A stretch of 64,000 bases of DNA from Streptococcus parasanguinis (GCF_001073155.1 NZ_JVEE01000025.1:49227-113226); one strand, 5' to 3'; positions 20,046 to 29,948 are shown, numbered from the stretch's first letter. Numbers and translations are program-made. The notes: a model not told the origin generated them from the sequence alone.

Positions 20046-21389
20046 TTAATAAATGTATTTTTGTAATTGGTGATAAACTTCTTGAATCGGCAACTGCATC
20101 TCCGTAGCAATACGCTGACAGTCTTCGTATTCAAGTGTTTTTTTAGTGGTAGATCCGTACTGGTTAATTTTTACCGTAACGGGTCCAAATTCCGTATCGA
20201 TTTGTTCAAATCGACGTTGCATGACCTTTCGGTCGACTTGTTGGTATCGAAAACCAATGGTACTGGTTTCTTTGAACAAGAGGGCTGAAAAATCTTCCAA
20301 CTGACTTCCTTGAATCAAGAGAATCAATTCAAAGCCAGGGCGATTCTTTTTCATAACGACGCTACGATAGTAGACATCTAAAGCTCCAGCGTCCAGGAAA
20401 CGGTGGATAATATAACCAAGTTGCTCTGGTGTTTGATCATCGATCGTAGTGGTGATCTCAATAATTTGATCTTCCGTGCGATGAACAACAGTGGTGCTGT
20501 GAGAGGTGTCTTCTTTCAATAGCGAACCACGTAAAGCATTGAATTTTCCAGTCTCTCTTTTACCAAATCCATATCCCACACTTTCGATGGAAAGGTGAGA
20601 AGGGATTGGTTCAAAGATTGGTGACAATGCTTTAAGGAGGGCTAACCCTGTCGGAGTAATCAACTCCGTTTTAACTGTGAAGTCTTGAGTAATCGGAATA
20701 GTCGTTCCTTTTCTCAACTGCATCACAGCGGGAACCGGAACAGGCATTTCTCCATGGGCAACTGAAATGGTCCCACTTCCCTCAGTGAGAGGAGTAGAGT
20801 AAACTGTATCGATACCGAGCGATTCCACTAGGATGAAAAAGCTAACGATGTCGACAATGGAGTCAATTGCACCAATTTCATGGAAATGAATCTGTTCGAC
20901 AGGCATGTTATGCACAGCTGCTTCGGCCTTTGCGATATCAAGAAAGACTTCAAGACTTTTTTCTTTCACAAAAGGACTCAACTGTGAAGCGGCAATCAAA
21001 TCGTGGATATCCGCATAACTGCGAGCATCCGCGTGGGAATGGTGATGATGGTGTTCATGATCGTGATGATGTTCGTGATCATGATGGTGTTCGTGATCAT
21101 GATGATGTTCGTGATCATGATGATGTTCGTTATCATGATGATGTTCATGATCGTGATCAAAATCACCTTCAATCCCCGTATCTTTCTCCCCGTGGTGAAG
21201 GTGAACATCGAAATCAGTTCCCCAAATTGCGCTTTTTGCGACGCGATGAACGTGGAGGTGGAAACCATCCACTCCCAGTTTCTCGAGTTTTGTGTGAAGA
21301 AGGTCGACATCTGCCCCAAGGTCCACAAGAAGACCATTGAGCATATCGCCACTTATTCCAGAAAAAGGTTCTAAAAATAGACTGGTCAT
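20046..21389 (-). CDS. larC: Pyridinium-dicarboxylate mononucleotide nickel insertase LarC
   Basis: LarC inserts nickel into the pyridinium-dithiocarboxylate mononucleotide cofactor (NPN) of lactate racemase, using CTP. The start at 21389 ([19 protein letters not shown]) overlaps the larB stop, giving 447 residues in one continuous frame. Residues about 80-115 are six hexapeptides of the type DHEHHH, one being DNEHHH, probably a nickel store or chaperone segment. In L. plantarum larC is split into two frames joined by programmed frameshifting; none is needed here. Confidence 0.95.
   Translation of the reverse strand: MTSLFLEPFSGISGDMLNGLLVDLGADVDLLHTKLEKLGVDGFHLHVHRVAKSAIWGTDFDVHLHHGEKDTGIEGDFDHDHEHHHDNEHHHDHEHHHDHEHHHDHEHHHDHEHHHHHSHADARSYADIHDLIAASQLSPFVKEKSLEVFLDIAKAEAAVHNMPVEQIHFHEIGAIDSIVDIVSFFILVESLGIDTVYSTPLTEGSGTISVAHGEMPVPVPAVMQLRKGTTIPITQDFTVKTELITPTGLALLKALSPIFEPIPSHLSIESVGYGFGKRETGKFNALRGSLLKEDTSHSTTVVHRTEDQIIEITTTIDDQTPEQLGYIIHRFLDAGALDVYYRSVVMKKNRPGFELILLIQGSQLEDFSALLFKETSTIGFRYQQVDRKVMQRRFEQIDTEFGPVTVKINQYGSTTKKTLEYEDCQRIATEMQLPIQEVYHQLQKYIY
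21045..21152 (-). repeat. 18-bp tandem repeat encoding (DHEHHH)6 in LarC
   Basis: Six 18-bp units in phase with the codons, differing mostly at synonymous positions and one Asn/His change. They encode 23 His in 36 residues. Confidence 0.95.
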
Positions 21390-22156
21390 CAGTTTTCCTT
21401 TCGATTGTGGTTGAGTCGATTGATCATACATGCTGAATAAGCTGCACCAAATCCGTTATCAATGTTGACGACCGTTACACCAGAAGCGCAAGAGGTCAAC
21501 ATACTCATCAAGGTTGTTAGCCCTTGAAGGTTGCTTCCGTATCCAATGCTGGTCGGAACGGCAATAACGGGGACATCCACAAGGCCTCCTACGACACTGA
21601 CAAGAGCTCCTTCCATACCGGCAATCACGATGATCACACTGGCTTTTTGGATCTCTTCTAAGCGATTGAAGAGGCGATGGATGCCGGCGACTCCCACATC
21701 ATAGATTCGGCGAACCGAATGGCCAAAGGTTTCTGCAGTGACTGCAGCTTCTTCTGCAACAGGAACATCACTTGTCCCTGCTGTGACGACCGCAATGTAG
21801 TGTTCAGGATCGGCTTCTTCCTTTTTAGAGTTGAGAACGAAGCAGCGGGCTTCTGGATAATAGTGGCCAGTCGGAAAGCGCTGAGAAAGAGCCTCTCCCT
21901 TTTGGAGAGAGACTCTTGTTGTGAGGATCGGCAATTCTTTTTGTGAAAGAAATTGCAGGATTCCTTCCATTTGCTCAACTGTCTTTCCTTCGCCGTATAC
22001 GACTTCAGGGAAGCCGTTGCGACGTTGCCGGTCAGTATCAATTGCTGCATACCCTAGTTCTTTAACCCCGTTGATTTGCTCCAGCGCATCCTCAACTGAG
22101 AGATGGCCTGCTTGCAAAGAACGGAGTGTCTGTTCTAGATTGGGTTGAAAATCCAT
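21389..22156 (-). CDS. larB: NaAD carboxylase/hydrolase LarB
   Basis: LarB starts NPN cofactor synthesis by carboxylating the pyridine ring of nicotinic acid adenine dinucleotide and releasing AMP. The 255 residues have a C-terminal PurE-like half, with [19 protein letters not shown] and [19 protein letters not shown]. The N-terminal half is LarB-specific ([12 protein letters not shown]). It lies 8 bases after larA and overlaps larC by one base (ATGA), so the operon is translationally coupled. Confidence 0.95.
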   Translation of the reverse strand: MDFQPNLEQTLRSLQAGHLSVEDALEQINGVKELGYAAIDTDRQRRNGFPEVVYGEGKTVEQMEGILQFLSQKELPILTTRVSLQKGEALSQRFPTGHYYPEARCFVLNSKKEEADPEHYIAVVTAGTSDVPVAEEAAVTAETFGHSVRRIYDVGVAGIHRLFNRLEEIQKASVIIVIAGMEGALVSVVGGLVDVPVIAVPTSIGYGSNLQGLTTLMSMLTSCASGVTVVNIDNGFGAAYSACMINRLNHNRKEN

Positions 22157-22164
22157 GTTTGATT

Positions 22165-23439
22165 CTATTCAACAACGACAGAAAGTCCGTCGCGGATAAC
22201 TGCTACTTTAGCATCTTTTCCTTCACGAGCAAAGGCTTTTTCAAGCGCTTCGTCAAATGAAGTTGCAAGTTCCATATGCATACCTGTGATCAATTCAGGA
22301 TCTACAAGGTCAGATACAAAGATAACATGGTGGTGCACCAAAATACGTGCCAAGATTTGAGAAGTCCATTGGTCTGGGACAGTCTCTAAACGAGGTGTAT
22401 TGATGGCTTGTTCCAAGAATTCTTTTGGATCTTCTACGTCAGCAAGGTTGCGATAGAAACCTTCTCCACCGTGACCATCTGCACATCCAGCCACCATGAT
22501 GATTGTTCCGCCTTCTTTGTTAGAAGCTTCGGCTGCAGTCATCCCTTTAACAGCTTGGTAGATATTTTGGTCAAGTGGGAAACCACCGTTTGTTGAAATT
22601 GTGATGTCGCTTTCGATCTTAGACACATGTGCCAAGTCTGCAACGAAGTCACAACCAACTTTGTGGGCTTCAACCATGTCCCCAGCGAAAGATCCGATGA
22701 TGTGTTTTTCGCCGTCCAATACAACGTTGACGATGAAGGCCAAGTTTGCAGTACGAGCAGCGTAAAGCATATCTTCGTGGATTGGGTTGTGGTCAAGGTT
22801 ACCAGTACGTGCCTTATCAGAATTGATGAAGTCACCTGAGTGGTTCGCCATGATAGTTTTGTATGATGCGATACCTGGAAGGACTGATTTACGTCCACCT
22901 GAGAATCCAGCGAAGAAGTGAGATTCGATGAATCCTTCTGCTATCAACAAGTCAGCTTCAGCAGCGATTTTGTTGATGATACAATCACCACCTGAAGGAA
23001 GTTGACCGATTTTAACCATGTCGTCGTCGTTTGTTGAAATGTGCATAACGATTTCTTCATTGTCAACGATTTCTTGGCCGTATTTGTTGATCAATTCTTC
23101 ACGAGTTGAAGGACGGTGGAAACCAGTAGCAACCAAGATACGCACGCGTGCATCAGGGTTAACTGAGCGAATACGACGCAAAATGATTGGAGTGATGATG
23201 TGAGAAGGAACAGGACGAGTGTGGTCAGAACTGATCAACACGATGTCTTTTTTGCCTTTAGCAAGTTCTTCCAAAGTAGGGCTGCCGATAGGGTTATCCA
23301 TTGAACGTTCAACAGTTTCTTCTTCAGACAGTGGGTTATGGAAGTTTTCCGCTTTTGACTCTAACAAACCAGCAAAGTTTTCATCTGGAATCTTTGCAAC
23401 AATCGTCTTTTTGTCGTACGGTAATTTAATTTCTACCAT
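22165..23439 (-). CDS. larA: Nickel-dependent lactate racemase LarA
   Basis: LarA interconverts D- and L-lactate using the covalently bound Ni-pincer cofactor. The 424 residues place the key residues at the positions known from L. plantarum: H108 in GFHRPS, H174 in ESHFFAGF, the cofactor-tethering K184 in GGRKSV and H200 in ANHSG. HTRPVP is also present. It is the first gene of the operon. The start at 23439 follows AAGGAGATCGCAAATA. Related LarA homologues act on other 2-hydroxy acids, but the complete lar context supports lactate. Confidence 0.96.
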   Translation of the reverse strand: MVEIKLPYDKKTIVAKIPDENFAGLLESKAENFHNPLSEEETVERSMDNPIGSPTLEELAKGKKDIVLISSDHTRPVPSHIITPIILRRIRSVNPDARVRILVATGFHRPSTREELINKYGQEIVDNEEIVMHISTNDDDMVKIGQLPSGGDCIINKIAAEADLLIAEGFIESHFFAGFSGGRKSVLPGIASYKTIMANHSGDFINSDKARTGNLDHNPIHEDMLYAARTANLAFIVNVVLDGEKHIIGSFAGDMVEAHKVGCDFVADLAHVSKIESDITISTNGGFPLDQNIYQAVKGMTAAEASNKEGGTIIMVAGCADGHGGEGFYRNLADVEDPKEFLEQAINTPRLETVPDQWTSQILARILVHHHVIFVSDLVDPELITGMHMELATSFDEALEKAFAREGKDAKVAVIRDGLSVVVE

Positions 23440-23474
23440 TATTTGCGATCTCCTTTATTAATACTGATACTTAT

Positions 23475-23480
23475 AGTATA
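23475..23480 (-). promoter_or_regulatory. lar operon -10 element
   Basis: TATACT on the minus strand about 36 bases before larA, with no good -35. This is consistent with an activator-dependent promoter and with the palindrome centred at 23515. Confidence 0.5.
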
Positions 23481-23505
23481 ATTCTTTTTTAAAAGAGGTG
23501 TGTGC

Positions 23506-23524
23506 CATTTGTTGTCAACAAATG
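23506..23524. promoter_or_regulatory. Palindrome between larA and larR, probable LarR operator
   Basis: CATTTGTTG-T-CAACAAATG is a perfect 9+1+9 palindrome in the divergent larA/larR region. In L. plantarum the Crp/Fnr-family LarR activates the lar operon from a palindromic Lar box. Assignment here rests on position and symmetry. Confidence 0.75.
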
Positions 23525-23599
23525 ATGACATAAAAAAACAAGAACAGGTGTATCATTAGTGTGATTTCAAGAAAGAGCAGATGGGGAGGAAAAACCGTC

Positions 23600-24265
23600 G
23601 TGAATTCAGAATTTTTAGTGAAATTTTTGGAAGAGAGGCGAACGCCGATCGTCAAGAAAAAATACCATAGTTACCTCTCCTATCGTGGGATCAAAGAGGA
23701 TTACATCTACATCTTGAAAGAAGGTGTGGTCAAGACAAGTGTCATCATGCGTGATGGGCGTGAGTTTAACTTTTCCTATCTAAAAGCCATTGACATTGTC
23801 TCTTTGATTCGTGATGAGGTGTCCAACTATACAGACTCACCTTTCAATGTGCGAGTGGAGACAGAAGAAGCAAGTTTTTATCGTATTCCTCGGGTCAAGT
23901 TTTGGAATTTTGTCAAAGAGCATAAAGAGCTGCAGGACTATGTGAGGGACTATTATCGTAATAAACTGTCTGAAAGTATGGAGTCTCAGCAGTATATGAT
24001 GATGAATGGTAAAAAAGGGGCGGTTTGTTTTCATTTGCAAAAACTAAGCAGTTTGTTTGGTGTGGAGCAAGAAGACGGCTTCTTGATTGATTTCAACATT
24101 ACCAATGAAGATATTGCCGGTTTTTGTGGGATTTCGACGCGAAACAGTGTCAATCGCATTCTCAATGAATTAAAACGAGAAGGTGTTTTGGATATTCGAC
24201 AGCAAAAGATCGTGATTTTGGATAATGAACGGATTGAAGAATTTATCGGAAGGGAGCTATTCTAA
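23600..24265 (+). CDS. larR: Crp/Fnr-family lactate racemization regulator LarR
   Basis: A 221-residue regulator with an N-terminal cyclic-nucleotide-binding-type beta barrel (about 5-120) and a C-terminal winged helix. The recognition region is DIAGFCGISTRNSVNRILNELKREG (about 170-195; interrupted here only for description). It lacks the FNR-type Cys cluster. LarR in L. plantarum senses the L/D-lactate ratio. The GTG at 23600 has GGGGAGGA upstream and is preferred; another in-frame GTG is at 23561. It is divergent from larA and precedes larE by one base. Confidence 0.85.
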   Translation: MNSEFLVKFLEERRTPIVKKKYHSYLSYRGIKEDYIYILKEGVVKTSVIMRDGREFNFSYLKAIDIVSLIRDEVSNYTDSPFNVRVETEEASFYRIPRVKFWNFVKEHKELQDYVRDYYRNKLSESMESQQYMMMNGKKGAVCFHLQKLSSLFGVEQEDGFLIDFNITNEDIAGFCGISTRNSVNRILNELKREGVLDIRQQKIVILDNERIEEFIGRELF

Positions 24266-24266
24266 G

Positions 24267-25115
24267 ATGGCAACAGAAGCACAAATCAGAAAAGAAAAAG
24301 AAGAAAAATTACAAGATATTTTACGAAAAATCGGAAAGGTAGCAGTTACCTATTCAGGTGGGATTGACAGCTCTTATCTCTTGAAGGTGGCCTTGGATAC
24401 CTTGGGACCTGACAATGTTATTGCGGCCGTCGTGAACTCTGAGATGTTTTCAAATGAAGAATTCGATCTAGCGCTCGACTTGGCCGATCAGCTAGGAGCA
24501 CCTGTGCTTGGACTGGAAATGAGAGAATTGAGTGATCCACGGATTGCTGCCAATACGCCCAATATTTGGTATTACACCAAACAATTGATGTACCAAACTA
24601 TTAAGGATTCAGTTACAGAACTGGGCTTTAAGCAATTGGTAGACGGCAATATTATGGATGATATCGACGATTTTCGCCCTGGTATCAAGGCTCGGGACGA
24701 AGCGGGTGTCCGCAGTGTCTTGCAAGAAGCCGGCCTCTATAAGACAGAAATTCGTCAATTGGCCAAGGAAAGAGGGGTCTCCAATTGGAATAAGGTGCCA
24801 TCTTGTAGCGTTGCCTCACGCTTCCCATACGGAGTGAAAATCACTTCAGAAAATGTACAACGGGTTTTTGAAGGGGAAGAGTTCCTTGTAGGACTTGGCT
24901 TTGAGCAAGTCCGTGTGCGTGTGCATGGAGACTTGGCGCGCATCGAAGTGGAAGAAGACCATCTGCTTAAAGCCATCCAACTGCATGACAAGATCAATGA
25001 CTACATGAAAAAAATCGGATTTACCTATGTAGCCTTGGATTTGGCTGGATATAAGTACGGCCGGATGAATGATGCATTGGATGAAAAAACAAAAGAAAAA
25101 ATTATGGCAGGTTAA
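24267..25115 (+). CDS. larE: ATP-dependent sacrificial sulfur transferase LarE
   Basis: LarE adenylates the pyridinium-dicarboxylate mononucleotide and donates sulfur from its own Cys, leaving dehydroalanine, to build the NPN cofactor. The 282 residues include the PP-loop SGGIDSS (30-36) and the candidate sacrificial Cys near residue 180 in VPSCSVASRFPYG. The start at 24267 follows GGAAGGGAGC. An upstream in-frame start inside larR is less likely. Unlike L. plantarum, larE is downstream of larR and divergent from larA. Confidence 0.95.
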   Translation: MATEAQIRKEKEEKLQDILRKIGKVAVTYSGGIDSSYLLKVALDTLGPDNVIAAVVNSEMFSNEEFDLALDLADQLGAPVLGLEMRELSDPRIAANTPNIWYYTKQLMYQTIKDSVTELGFKQLVDGNIMDDIDDFRPGIKARDEAGVRSVLQEAGLYKTEIRQLAKERGVSNWNKVPSCSVASRFPYGVKITSENVQRVFEGEEFLVGLGFEQVRVRVHGDLARIEVEEDHLLKAIQLHDKINDYMKKIGFTYVALDLAGYKYGRMNDALDEKTKEKIMAG

Positions 25116-25118
25116 GCA

Positions 25119-25643
25119 ATGAAGGAAGTGATAAGGTTCTGGTTCGAAGAGTTGAAGCCAGAGGATTGGTTCAAAAAATCAGAAGCACTGGATCAAGAAA
25201 TGCGGGAGCGCTTTGAGGAACTTTATTGGAAGGCCAGTCGTGGGGAATTGTTTCACTGGCGGGCTACGGCAGAAGGGCGTTTAGCAGAGATTTTGCTCTT
25301 GGACCAAATTCCTCGCAATATTTTTCGAGGGACTGCCCAAGCTTTTGCGACAGATTCCCTGGCCTTGGTCTTGGCCCAAGAAGGCCTAACACAAGCTCAA
25401 GAATTACCAGTTGTACAAAGAGGCTTTTTCTACATGCCCTTTATGCATTCGGAATCTTTAACCATTCATGAAGAAGCTCTGCGCCTATTTGATCAACCGG
25501 GCTTAGAAAAGCGTTTGAAGTATGAGAAGATGCACATGGACATTCTTCAACAATTTGGGCGTTATCCACATCGGAATGCCATCTTAGGACGGCCTTCGAC
25601 CAAGGAAGAAGAGGAGTATTTGAAAGAACATTCTGGCTTTTAA
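25119..25643 (+). CDS. DUF924-family protein
   Basis: A 174-residue all-helical TPR-like protein of the DUF924 family. It begins MKEVIRFWFEELKPEDWF and carries the family motifs RGELFHWRATAEGRLAEILL, LLDQIPRNIFRGT and FFYMPFMHSE. It starts 3 bases after larE and is probably co-transcribed. The function of the family is unknown. The shared operon does not prove a role in lactate metabolism. Confidence 0.85.
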   Translation: MKEVIRFWFEELKPEDWFKKSEALDQEMRERFEELYWKASRGELFHWRATAEGRLAEILLLDQIPRNIFRGTAQAFATDSLALVLAQEGLTQAQELPVVQRGFFYMPFMHSESLTIHEEALRLFDQPGLEKRLKYEKMHMDILQQFGRYPHRNAILGRPSTKEEEEYLKEHSGF

Positions 25644-25757
25644 GGGAAGATGAGGCCCACAGATTTCAAAACTCTTTTCTCTCTTCATGAAATTGCCTGA
25701 AACAGCAGGCATGATGTCAGAGTTCCCTCACCTAGGCTTTTCCAAGCGTCTAAAAAA

Positions 25758-25766
25758 TGGTATAAT
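25758..25766 (+). promoter_or_regulatory. ebfC promoter (extended -10)
   Basis: TGGTATAAT at 25758-25766, 40 bases before the gene. Confidence 0.65.
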
Positions 25767-25805
25767 GAACTGTAAATTTCAGAAGTTGGAAGGAATGTAA
25801 TTGCT

Positions 25806-26105
25806 ATGATGAATATGCAAAATATGATGAAGCAAGCTCAAAAATTGCAAAAGCAAATGGAGCAAAGCCAAGCGGAATTAGCCGCAACTCAATTTGTAGG
25901 GAAATCTGCTCAAGACTTGGTTGTTGCAACTCTTACAGGTGATAAGAAGGTTGTCTCCATCGATTTCAACGCCGCAGTGGTCGACCCAGAAGATACAGAA
26001 ACGCTTTCTGATATGACGGTTCAAGCCATCAATGCTGCCATTGAAGAAATTGATGCGGCAACTAAGAAAAAACTCGGTGCTTTCGCAGGGAAATTACCAT
26101 TTTAA
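25806..26105 (+). CDS. ebfC: Nucleoid-associated protein EbfC/YbaB
   Basis: A 99-residue YbaB/EbfC-family DNA-binding protein that forms tweezer-like dimers on DNA. The N-terminal segment [20 protein letters not shown] is the usual Met/Gln-rich helix. The C-terminal end [10 protein letters not shown] is typical. AAGGAATGTAATTGCT precedes the start. It is a single-gene unit, with R1 copy c downstream as probable terminator. Confidence 0.93.
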   Translation: MMNMQNMMKQAQKLQKQMEQSQAELAATQFVGKSAQDLVVATLTGDKKVVSIDFNAAVVDPEDTETLSDMTVQAINAAIEEIDAATKKKLGAFAGKLPF

Positions 26106-26131
26106 GCTAAGGAAGTTTTCATTAACTCAAA

Positions 26132-26312
26132 AGAGGCTGGGACAAAAGTCCTAGCCTCTTAATTGTTTTTGGATTGTCGAGCAAGACGCAGTGGTTGAGT
26201 GGGCTCTACTACGCTGATTTCATCAGATTTTACAGCCCTACTCAACTGTGCGGAGGTGGGACGACGAAATCGAATTATAACGAATTACCGATTTCTGTCC
26301 CACTCTCTCTTT
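26132..26312 (+). repeat. R1 dispersed element, copy c
   Basis: Third copy of R1, between convergent ebfC and the exonuclease gene. First hairpin AGAGGCTGGGAC-AAAA-GTCCTAGCCTCT; ends in GTCCCACTCTCTC and a T run that reaches the neighbouring stop codon. Confidence 0.85.
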
Positions 26313-26906
26313 TTATTCATCAAAAAATCCGGATAAGTCCAAGCCTCCGAAGGGGTTGGTGGAGAAGTTCTCTTGCTCTTCAAGGAGGGTGCGGCCTTGA
26401 TCAAATTCGAGGAATTGTTGGTAGACAAGAGCTGTCATGCGAGCGTCTTCTAAGCTATCGTGTGATTTTCCTGCGACTCCCAAAAATTCTGCAACGGTGT
26501 GGAGTTGGAGATTTTTAATGCCGTGGAGGTCAGATGGACGACGTTCGAAAGCCTCGTCAAAGACATCGACAGCGTACTGGTCTTCTAAATCCAAGCCATT
26601 TTCAAGTAGGATGGGAAGGTCGCTCTTTTTGGCATTGTATCCAATCAAGGGGCGGTCTCCAACGAAGGCCTTGAATTCGCCGAGGACCTGCTCTAGTTGT
26701 GGAGCATTTTGGATCTTGTCCTGGGTTATGCCAGTGAGGCCGTTAATAAAGCTTTTTAGAGGCTTATCGGTGTATACGTAGGAGTCGTAGTGGTCGACTT
26801 CTTTACCGTCCGTAAAACGCACGGCAGATACCTGGATGATCTGATAGGCACCTTCGTATTGGTTAAATTCGAGATCGAAGGCGATATAATCTTCTAATAT
26901 TTTCAT
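26313..26906 (-). CDS. DnaQ-like DEDDh 3'-5' exonuclease
   Basis: A 197-residue exonuclease of the DnaQ/Pol III epsilon fold. Motif I is FDLEFN (Asp/Glu), motif II lies in VLGEFKAFVGDRPLIGYNA, and motif III is KSHDSLEDA (H-x4-D), giving the DEDDh set. It stands alone and not within a polymerase, so it may act in nucleic-acid repair or RNA trimming. The exact substrate is not predictable. The start at 26906 follows AGGAGATTTCCC. Confidence 0.86.
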   Translation of the reverse strand: MKILEDYIAFDLEFNQYEGAYQIIQVSAVRFTDGKEVDHYDSYVYTDKPLKSFINGLTGITQDKIQNAPQLEQVLGEFKAFVGDRPLIGYNAKKSDLPILLENGLDLEDQYAVDVFDEAFERRPSDLHGIKNLQLHTVAEFLGVAGKSHDSLEDARMTALVYQQFLEFDQGRTLLEEQENFSTNPFGGLDLSGFFDE

Positions 26907-26929
26907 GGGAAATCTCCTGTGCTAGAAAA

Positions 26930-26956
26930 GAAAAGGGACTGGTAGGATCCAGCCCC
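26930..26956 (-). terminator. rocS terminator
   Basis: On the minus strand GGGGCTGG-ATCCTA-CCAGTCCC followed by TTTTCTTTTC. Confidence 0.85.
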
Positions 26957-26959
26957 AGA

Positions 26960-27454
26960 TTATCGACGGAAAACGCGTGCCCAGAAACCTTTGCTTTCTT
27001 GCTCTTGAACTTTTTCATTGGCTTGTTCGAGTTCAAGTTTCAAGGTATCGCGGTCGTTCATTGCCTGTAAAGTCAATTGTTGTTGTTGGTCCAATTGCTT
27101 GTCTTTTTCAGCAATTTGAACGTCTTTCACGCGCAACTGTTCATCTTTCTTAGCGAGTTGCTCGTCTTTGGCTTTGAGTTGCTCGTAGAGACGGACGATT
27201 TCAGCATTTTTTTCATCCACCAAAATTTCCATCAATTCGCGTTGTTTCACATCATCGCTGACGGGCTCATCTTCAAAAATAGTTTTTTTGTAGATTTCTT
27301 CGAGCTTGATCAAGCCACTACGGGTTACAACGGTAACCCCTTTTTCGTTCTTTTGTGTATCTTCTGGAGCCAGCGCTTTGACACGGTTATTGACCGCCTG
27401 GCGGCTGACTCCTAAAATTTCAGCAATTTCGCTGACAGTTTTTTCAATCGCCAT
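26960..27454 (-). CDS. rocS: Regulator of chromosome segregation RocS
   Basis: A 164-residue protein with the architecture of pneumococcal RocS (DUF536). It has an N-terminal helix-turn-helix (SEIAEILGVSRQAVNNRVKAL, about 8-28), a long coiled coil rich in KDEQL/KDVQI heptads (about 75-145) and a C-terminal amphipathic membrane helix (GFWARVFRR). In S. pneumoniae RocS binds DNA, ParB and the capsule kinase CpsD and links chromosome segregation to division. The start at 27454 follows AGAGGAAGTT. Confidence 0.9.
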   Translation of the reverse strand: MAIEKTVSEIAEILGVSRQAVNNRVKALAPEDTQKNEKGVTVVTRSGLIKLEEIYKKTIFEDEPVSDDVKQRELMEILVDEKNAEIVRLYEQLKAKDEQLAKKDEQLRVKDVQIAEKDKQLDQQQQLTLQAMNDRDTLKLELEQANEKVQEQESKGFWARVFRR

Positions 27455-27558
27455 AACTTCCTCTAATATCTTTTTCTATGAAATACTCTATTAGATAGTA
27501 ACATAAGTAGGCTAAGCTGTCAAATGAAGCCGAGTAAGGGCAAGCCTTGAGACCACGA

Positions 27559-29847
27559 TTAGCGGGTCTCTGTCATTTCAGGAAGATGGAGGCTGGATTG
27601 TGCTAAATCAATGGTCAGTTGGTAATCGGTTTGATCGCGCACAGTGATTTCAAAGTCCGTTGTGTAAAGGACCAGGCGAAGGGTCGCTCCTTTTTCGAGC
27701 TTGTAGATGGTTGGTTGAAGATCAAAGTCAAATTCCATCCACTCGCCTGGCGTCACAGCCTCAACCTCTAAGAGGTCATGACGATTTTGGAGGTTGAGAT
27801 AACCTTTAGAAATGACTCGTTGGCCAGCTTCTTTGAAAGGCAACTCAGTCAAATTGTCTAGCATATGGTAGCGACCGTTATCCAGCGTACGGACCGACAA
27901 GACAGCAGGATAGGGTTGGAGGTATTTCTTGCTTCCAAGCTCTAAGAGTTGGGCTGAAAGCAGGCCTTTATTGGTGCTGGAGTAAAGTCGCAGGTGAAGG
28001 CGAGCTTTCCCATTGAGGTGTAGGTCTTCTTCGATTGGAAGATCAATGGTCACCTGTTGCGCCTTATCCTGGTAGAGGTCCGTTAAGAAGGTCGGATAAG
28101 CCTTGCCATAGCGCTCGTAATCTTTTGTCTCGTAGCGGTTTTGGATGACTTTTTCGTCGTCTCCCAGGGAGAAGGTCCGCTGATTTGTTTGGTTGCCAAA
28201 ATCATCCAAGGAAGTCCAACTTTGTTCTCCTGTATTGTCCTGCCAGATGACAGTAGGCAATTCATAGCTTGAATCGTAGCCCAGCAATTTTTTAGAGAGG
28301 AGGGCGTTCATGCTTTCGCGGAAGTCAATGGATTGCCAGTTGTTGAGATAGACATGGGCACCATTGTGATAGAAGAGGTGTTTCTTGATGCTTGTTGGAA
28401 GAGCCTGGAACATATTAAAGACGTGAAGAGGTTTCACGTTCCAGTCTTGCGAACCATGAGTGAAGACCACCTCAGCCTTCACCTGATCAGCATGTAAGAG
28501 ATAATTGCGGTCGTGCCAGAATTGATTGTAGTCTCCAGAAGCGCGGTCCAGCTCTTTTTTCACGATGTCTAGATCGGCTTGGTGGGCTGCATTATGGTGC
28601 AAATAGTCTCCACCTAGAAGGTTGCGCGAGTAGGTCAATTCGGCAAGGGAATCGAAATCTTCACCTGGATAGCCACCAGGACTTGTCACGAGGCCGTTTT
28701 CGCGGTAGTAGTTGTACCAAGAAGAGATCCCAGCCTCTGCAATGATGACTTCAAGACCGTCCACACCTGTGGTCGCAAGGCCGTTAGACATGGTTCCAAG
28801 GTAAGAGATCCCGGTGGTTGCGACCTTTCCATTAGACCAATCAGCTTTGACTTGGCGTTTGCGTGTGTGATCTGTAAAGGCCCGGCAACGGCCATTGAGC
28901 CAGTCGATAACGTTCTTGTAGGCTTCGATTTGTTGGTAATTTCCATTGGTCATCAAGCCTTGCGAATCTTTTGTCCCCACTCCAGATACGTAGAGATTAG
29001 CGTAGCCGCGTGGAAGGAGGTAGTCGTTGAGGGTATAGCTGGAATTGATATGGGTGAGAGTTTCTTCAGCTTCATCGACTAGCTCAGCTGAACCGACAGG
29101 ATCCACCAATTCTAATTGAGGTACTTCTACTTGAATGGTATGAGGTTCTTTGACCTCGAGGTCGACATTCATATTGTAGAGGGCCTTGTCGCTGGCCTTA
29201 TCGTTGGTCCCTTGGTGATAAGGACTTGCGGTCATAACAGCTGGAATCTTGCCTTCATAGCGAGGACGGATAATGCTGACCTTGACCAAGTCTGGCAGAC
29301 CATCTTTGTCGGTATCGACCCGACTTTCCACATAGACGACCTCGCGGATGGCATCATGGCTCGTAAAGGTTGCGAGGCTCTTGCCGTTAAAATAGTGATA
29401 CTGGTTATCTTCAGGAATCAAGCCATCGCTGACCAACTGATCGATGAGTAAATTTCCTTTTACTGTTCGAGTATTGAGAAGGTGATAGAGGTTTTCTACC
29501 AAGTTTCCATACTCAATCGGAAATTGGACTTCTTTCAAGAAGCTATCCGTATCTTCAAAATCAATAAAATAGCGGAAACCGAGTAATTGGAGGGCTACTG
29601 TGTAAAAAATGTTCGGAGACCATTCGCAGTCAGATTGGATATACGTTAAAAAGTCTGTTTTAGAATCCACCACTAGGTTAGAGAGGGGATAATCTGTATC
29701 TTTATAGGTGAAGTAAACCTTGCGGACAAACCATTCAAACAGTTCTTTTTCTGGGAGGTGGGTGGGAAGGTCAAACCCAATTTCTTTTAGTTCCTTAAGA
29801 ATGTCTTTTTGGTCAACAGATAGATAGCTATATTGATTGTATTTCAT
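27559..29847 (-). CDS. pepX: Xaa-Pro dipeptidyl-peptidase PepX
   Basis: PepX removes X-Pro dipeptides from peptide N-termini in the cytoplasm and supports peptide nutrition. The 762 residues carry the catalytic triad at the positions known for lactococcal PepX: Ser348 in TGISYLGT, Asp468 in HGSQDWNV and His498 in HNGAHVY. Length and the C-terminal jelly-roll-like region are normal for family S15. The start at 29847 follows AAAAGGAGCAGTCT. It is divergent from the next gene. Confidence 0.98.
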   Translation of the reverse strand: MKYNQYSYLSVDQKDILKELKEIGFDLPTHLPEKELFEWFVRKVYFTYKDTDYPLSNLVVDSKTDFLTYIQSDCEWSPNIFYTVALQLLGFRYFIDFEDTDSFLKEVQFPIEYGNLVENLYHLLNTRTVKGNLLIDQLVSDGLIPEDNQYHYFNGKSLATFTSHDAIREVVYVESRVDTDKDGLPDLVKVSIIRPRYEGKIPAVMTASPYHQGTNDKASDKALYNMNVDLEVKEPHTIQVEVPQLELVDPVGSAELVDEAEETLTHINSSYTLNDYLLPRGYANLYVSGVGTKDSQGLMTNGNYQQIEAYKNVIDWLNGRCRAFTDHTRKRQVKADWSNGKVATTGISYLGTMSNGLATTGVDGLEVIIAEAGISSWYNYYRENGLVTSPGGYPGEDFDSLAELTYSRNLLGGDYLHHNAAHQADLDIVKKELDRASGDYNQFWHDRNYLLHADQVKAEVVFTHGSQDWNVKPLHVFNMFQALPTSIKKHLFYHNGAHVYLNNWQSIDFRESMNALLSKKLLGYDSSYELPTVIWQDNTGEQSWTSLDDFGNQTNQRTFSLGDDEKVIQNRYETKDYERYGKAYPTFLTDLYQDKAQQVTIDLPIEEDLHLNGKARLHLRLYSSTNKGLLSAQLLELGSKKYLQPYPAVLSVRTLDNGRYHMLDNLTELPFKEAGQRVISKGYLNLQNRHDLLEVEAVTPGEWMEFDFDLQPTIYKLEKGATLRLVLYTTDFEITVRDQTDYQLTIDLAQSSLHLPEMTETR

Positions 29848-29948
29848 AGACTGCTCCTTTTATCAGTTTCTTTTTTCTTTACTTCTTATATTATACTTGA
29901 TAAAATAGTATTTGTCTAAAGACTTTTCGTCTATAAGGAGAAGGAATA

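Noticed and set aside
21045..21152. CRISPR-like regular repeats
   Set aside because: The 18-bp units are contiguous without spacers and in phase with LarC codons.
21003..21374. Methionine/valine-rich open frames on the plus strand of larC
   Set aside because: They result from the His/Asp codon repeat read on the other strand.
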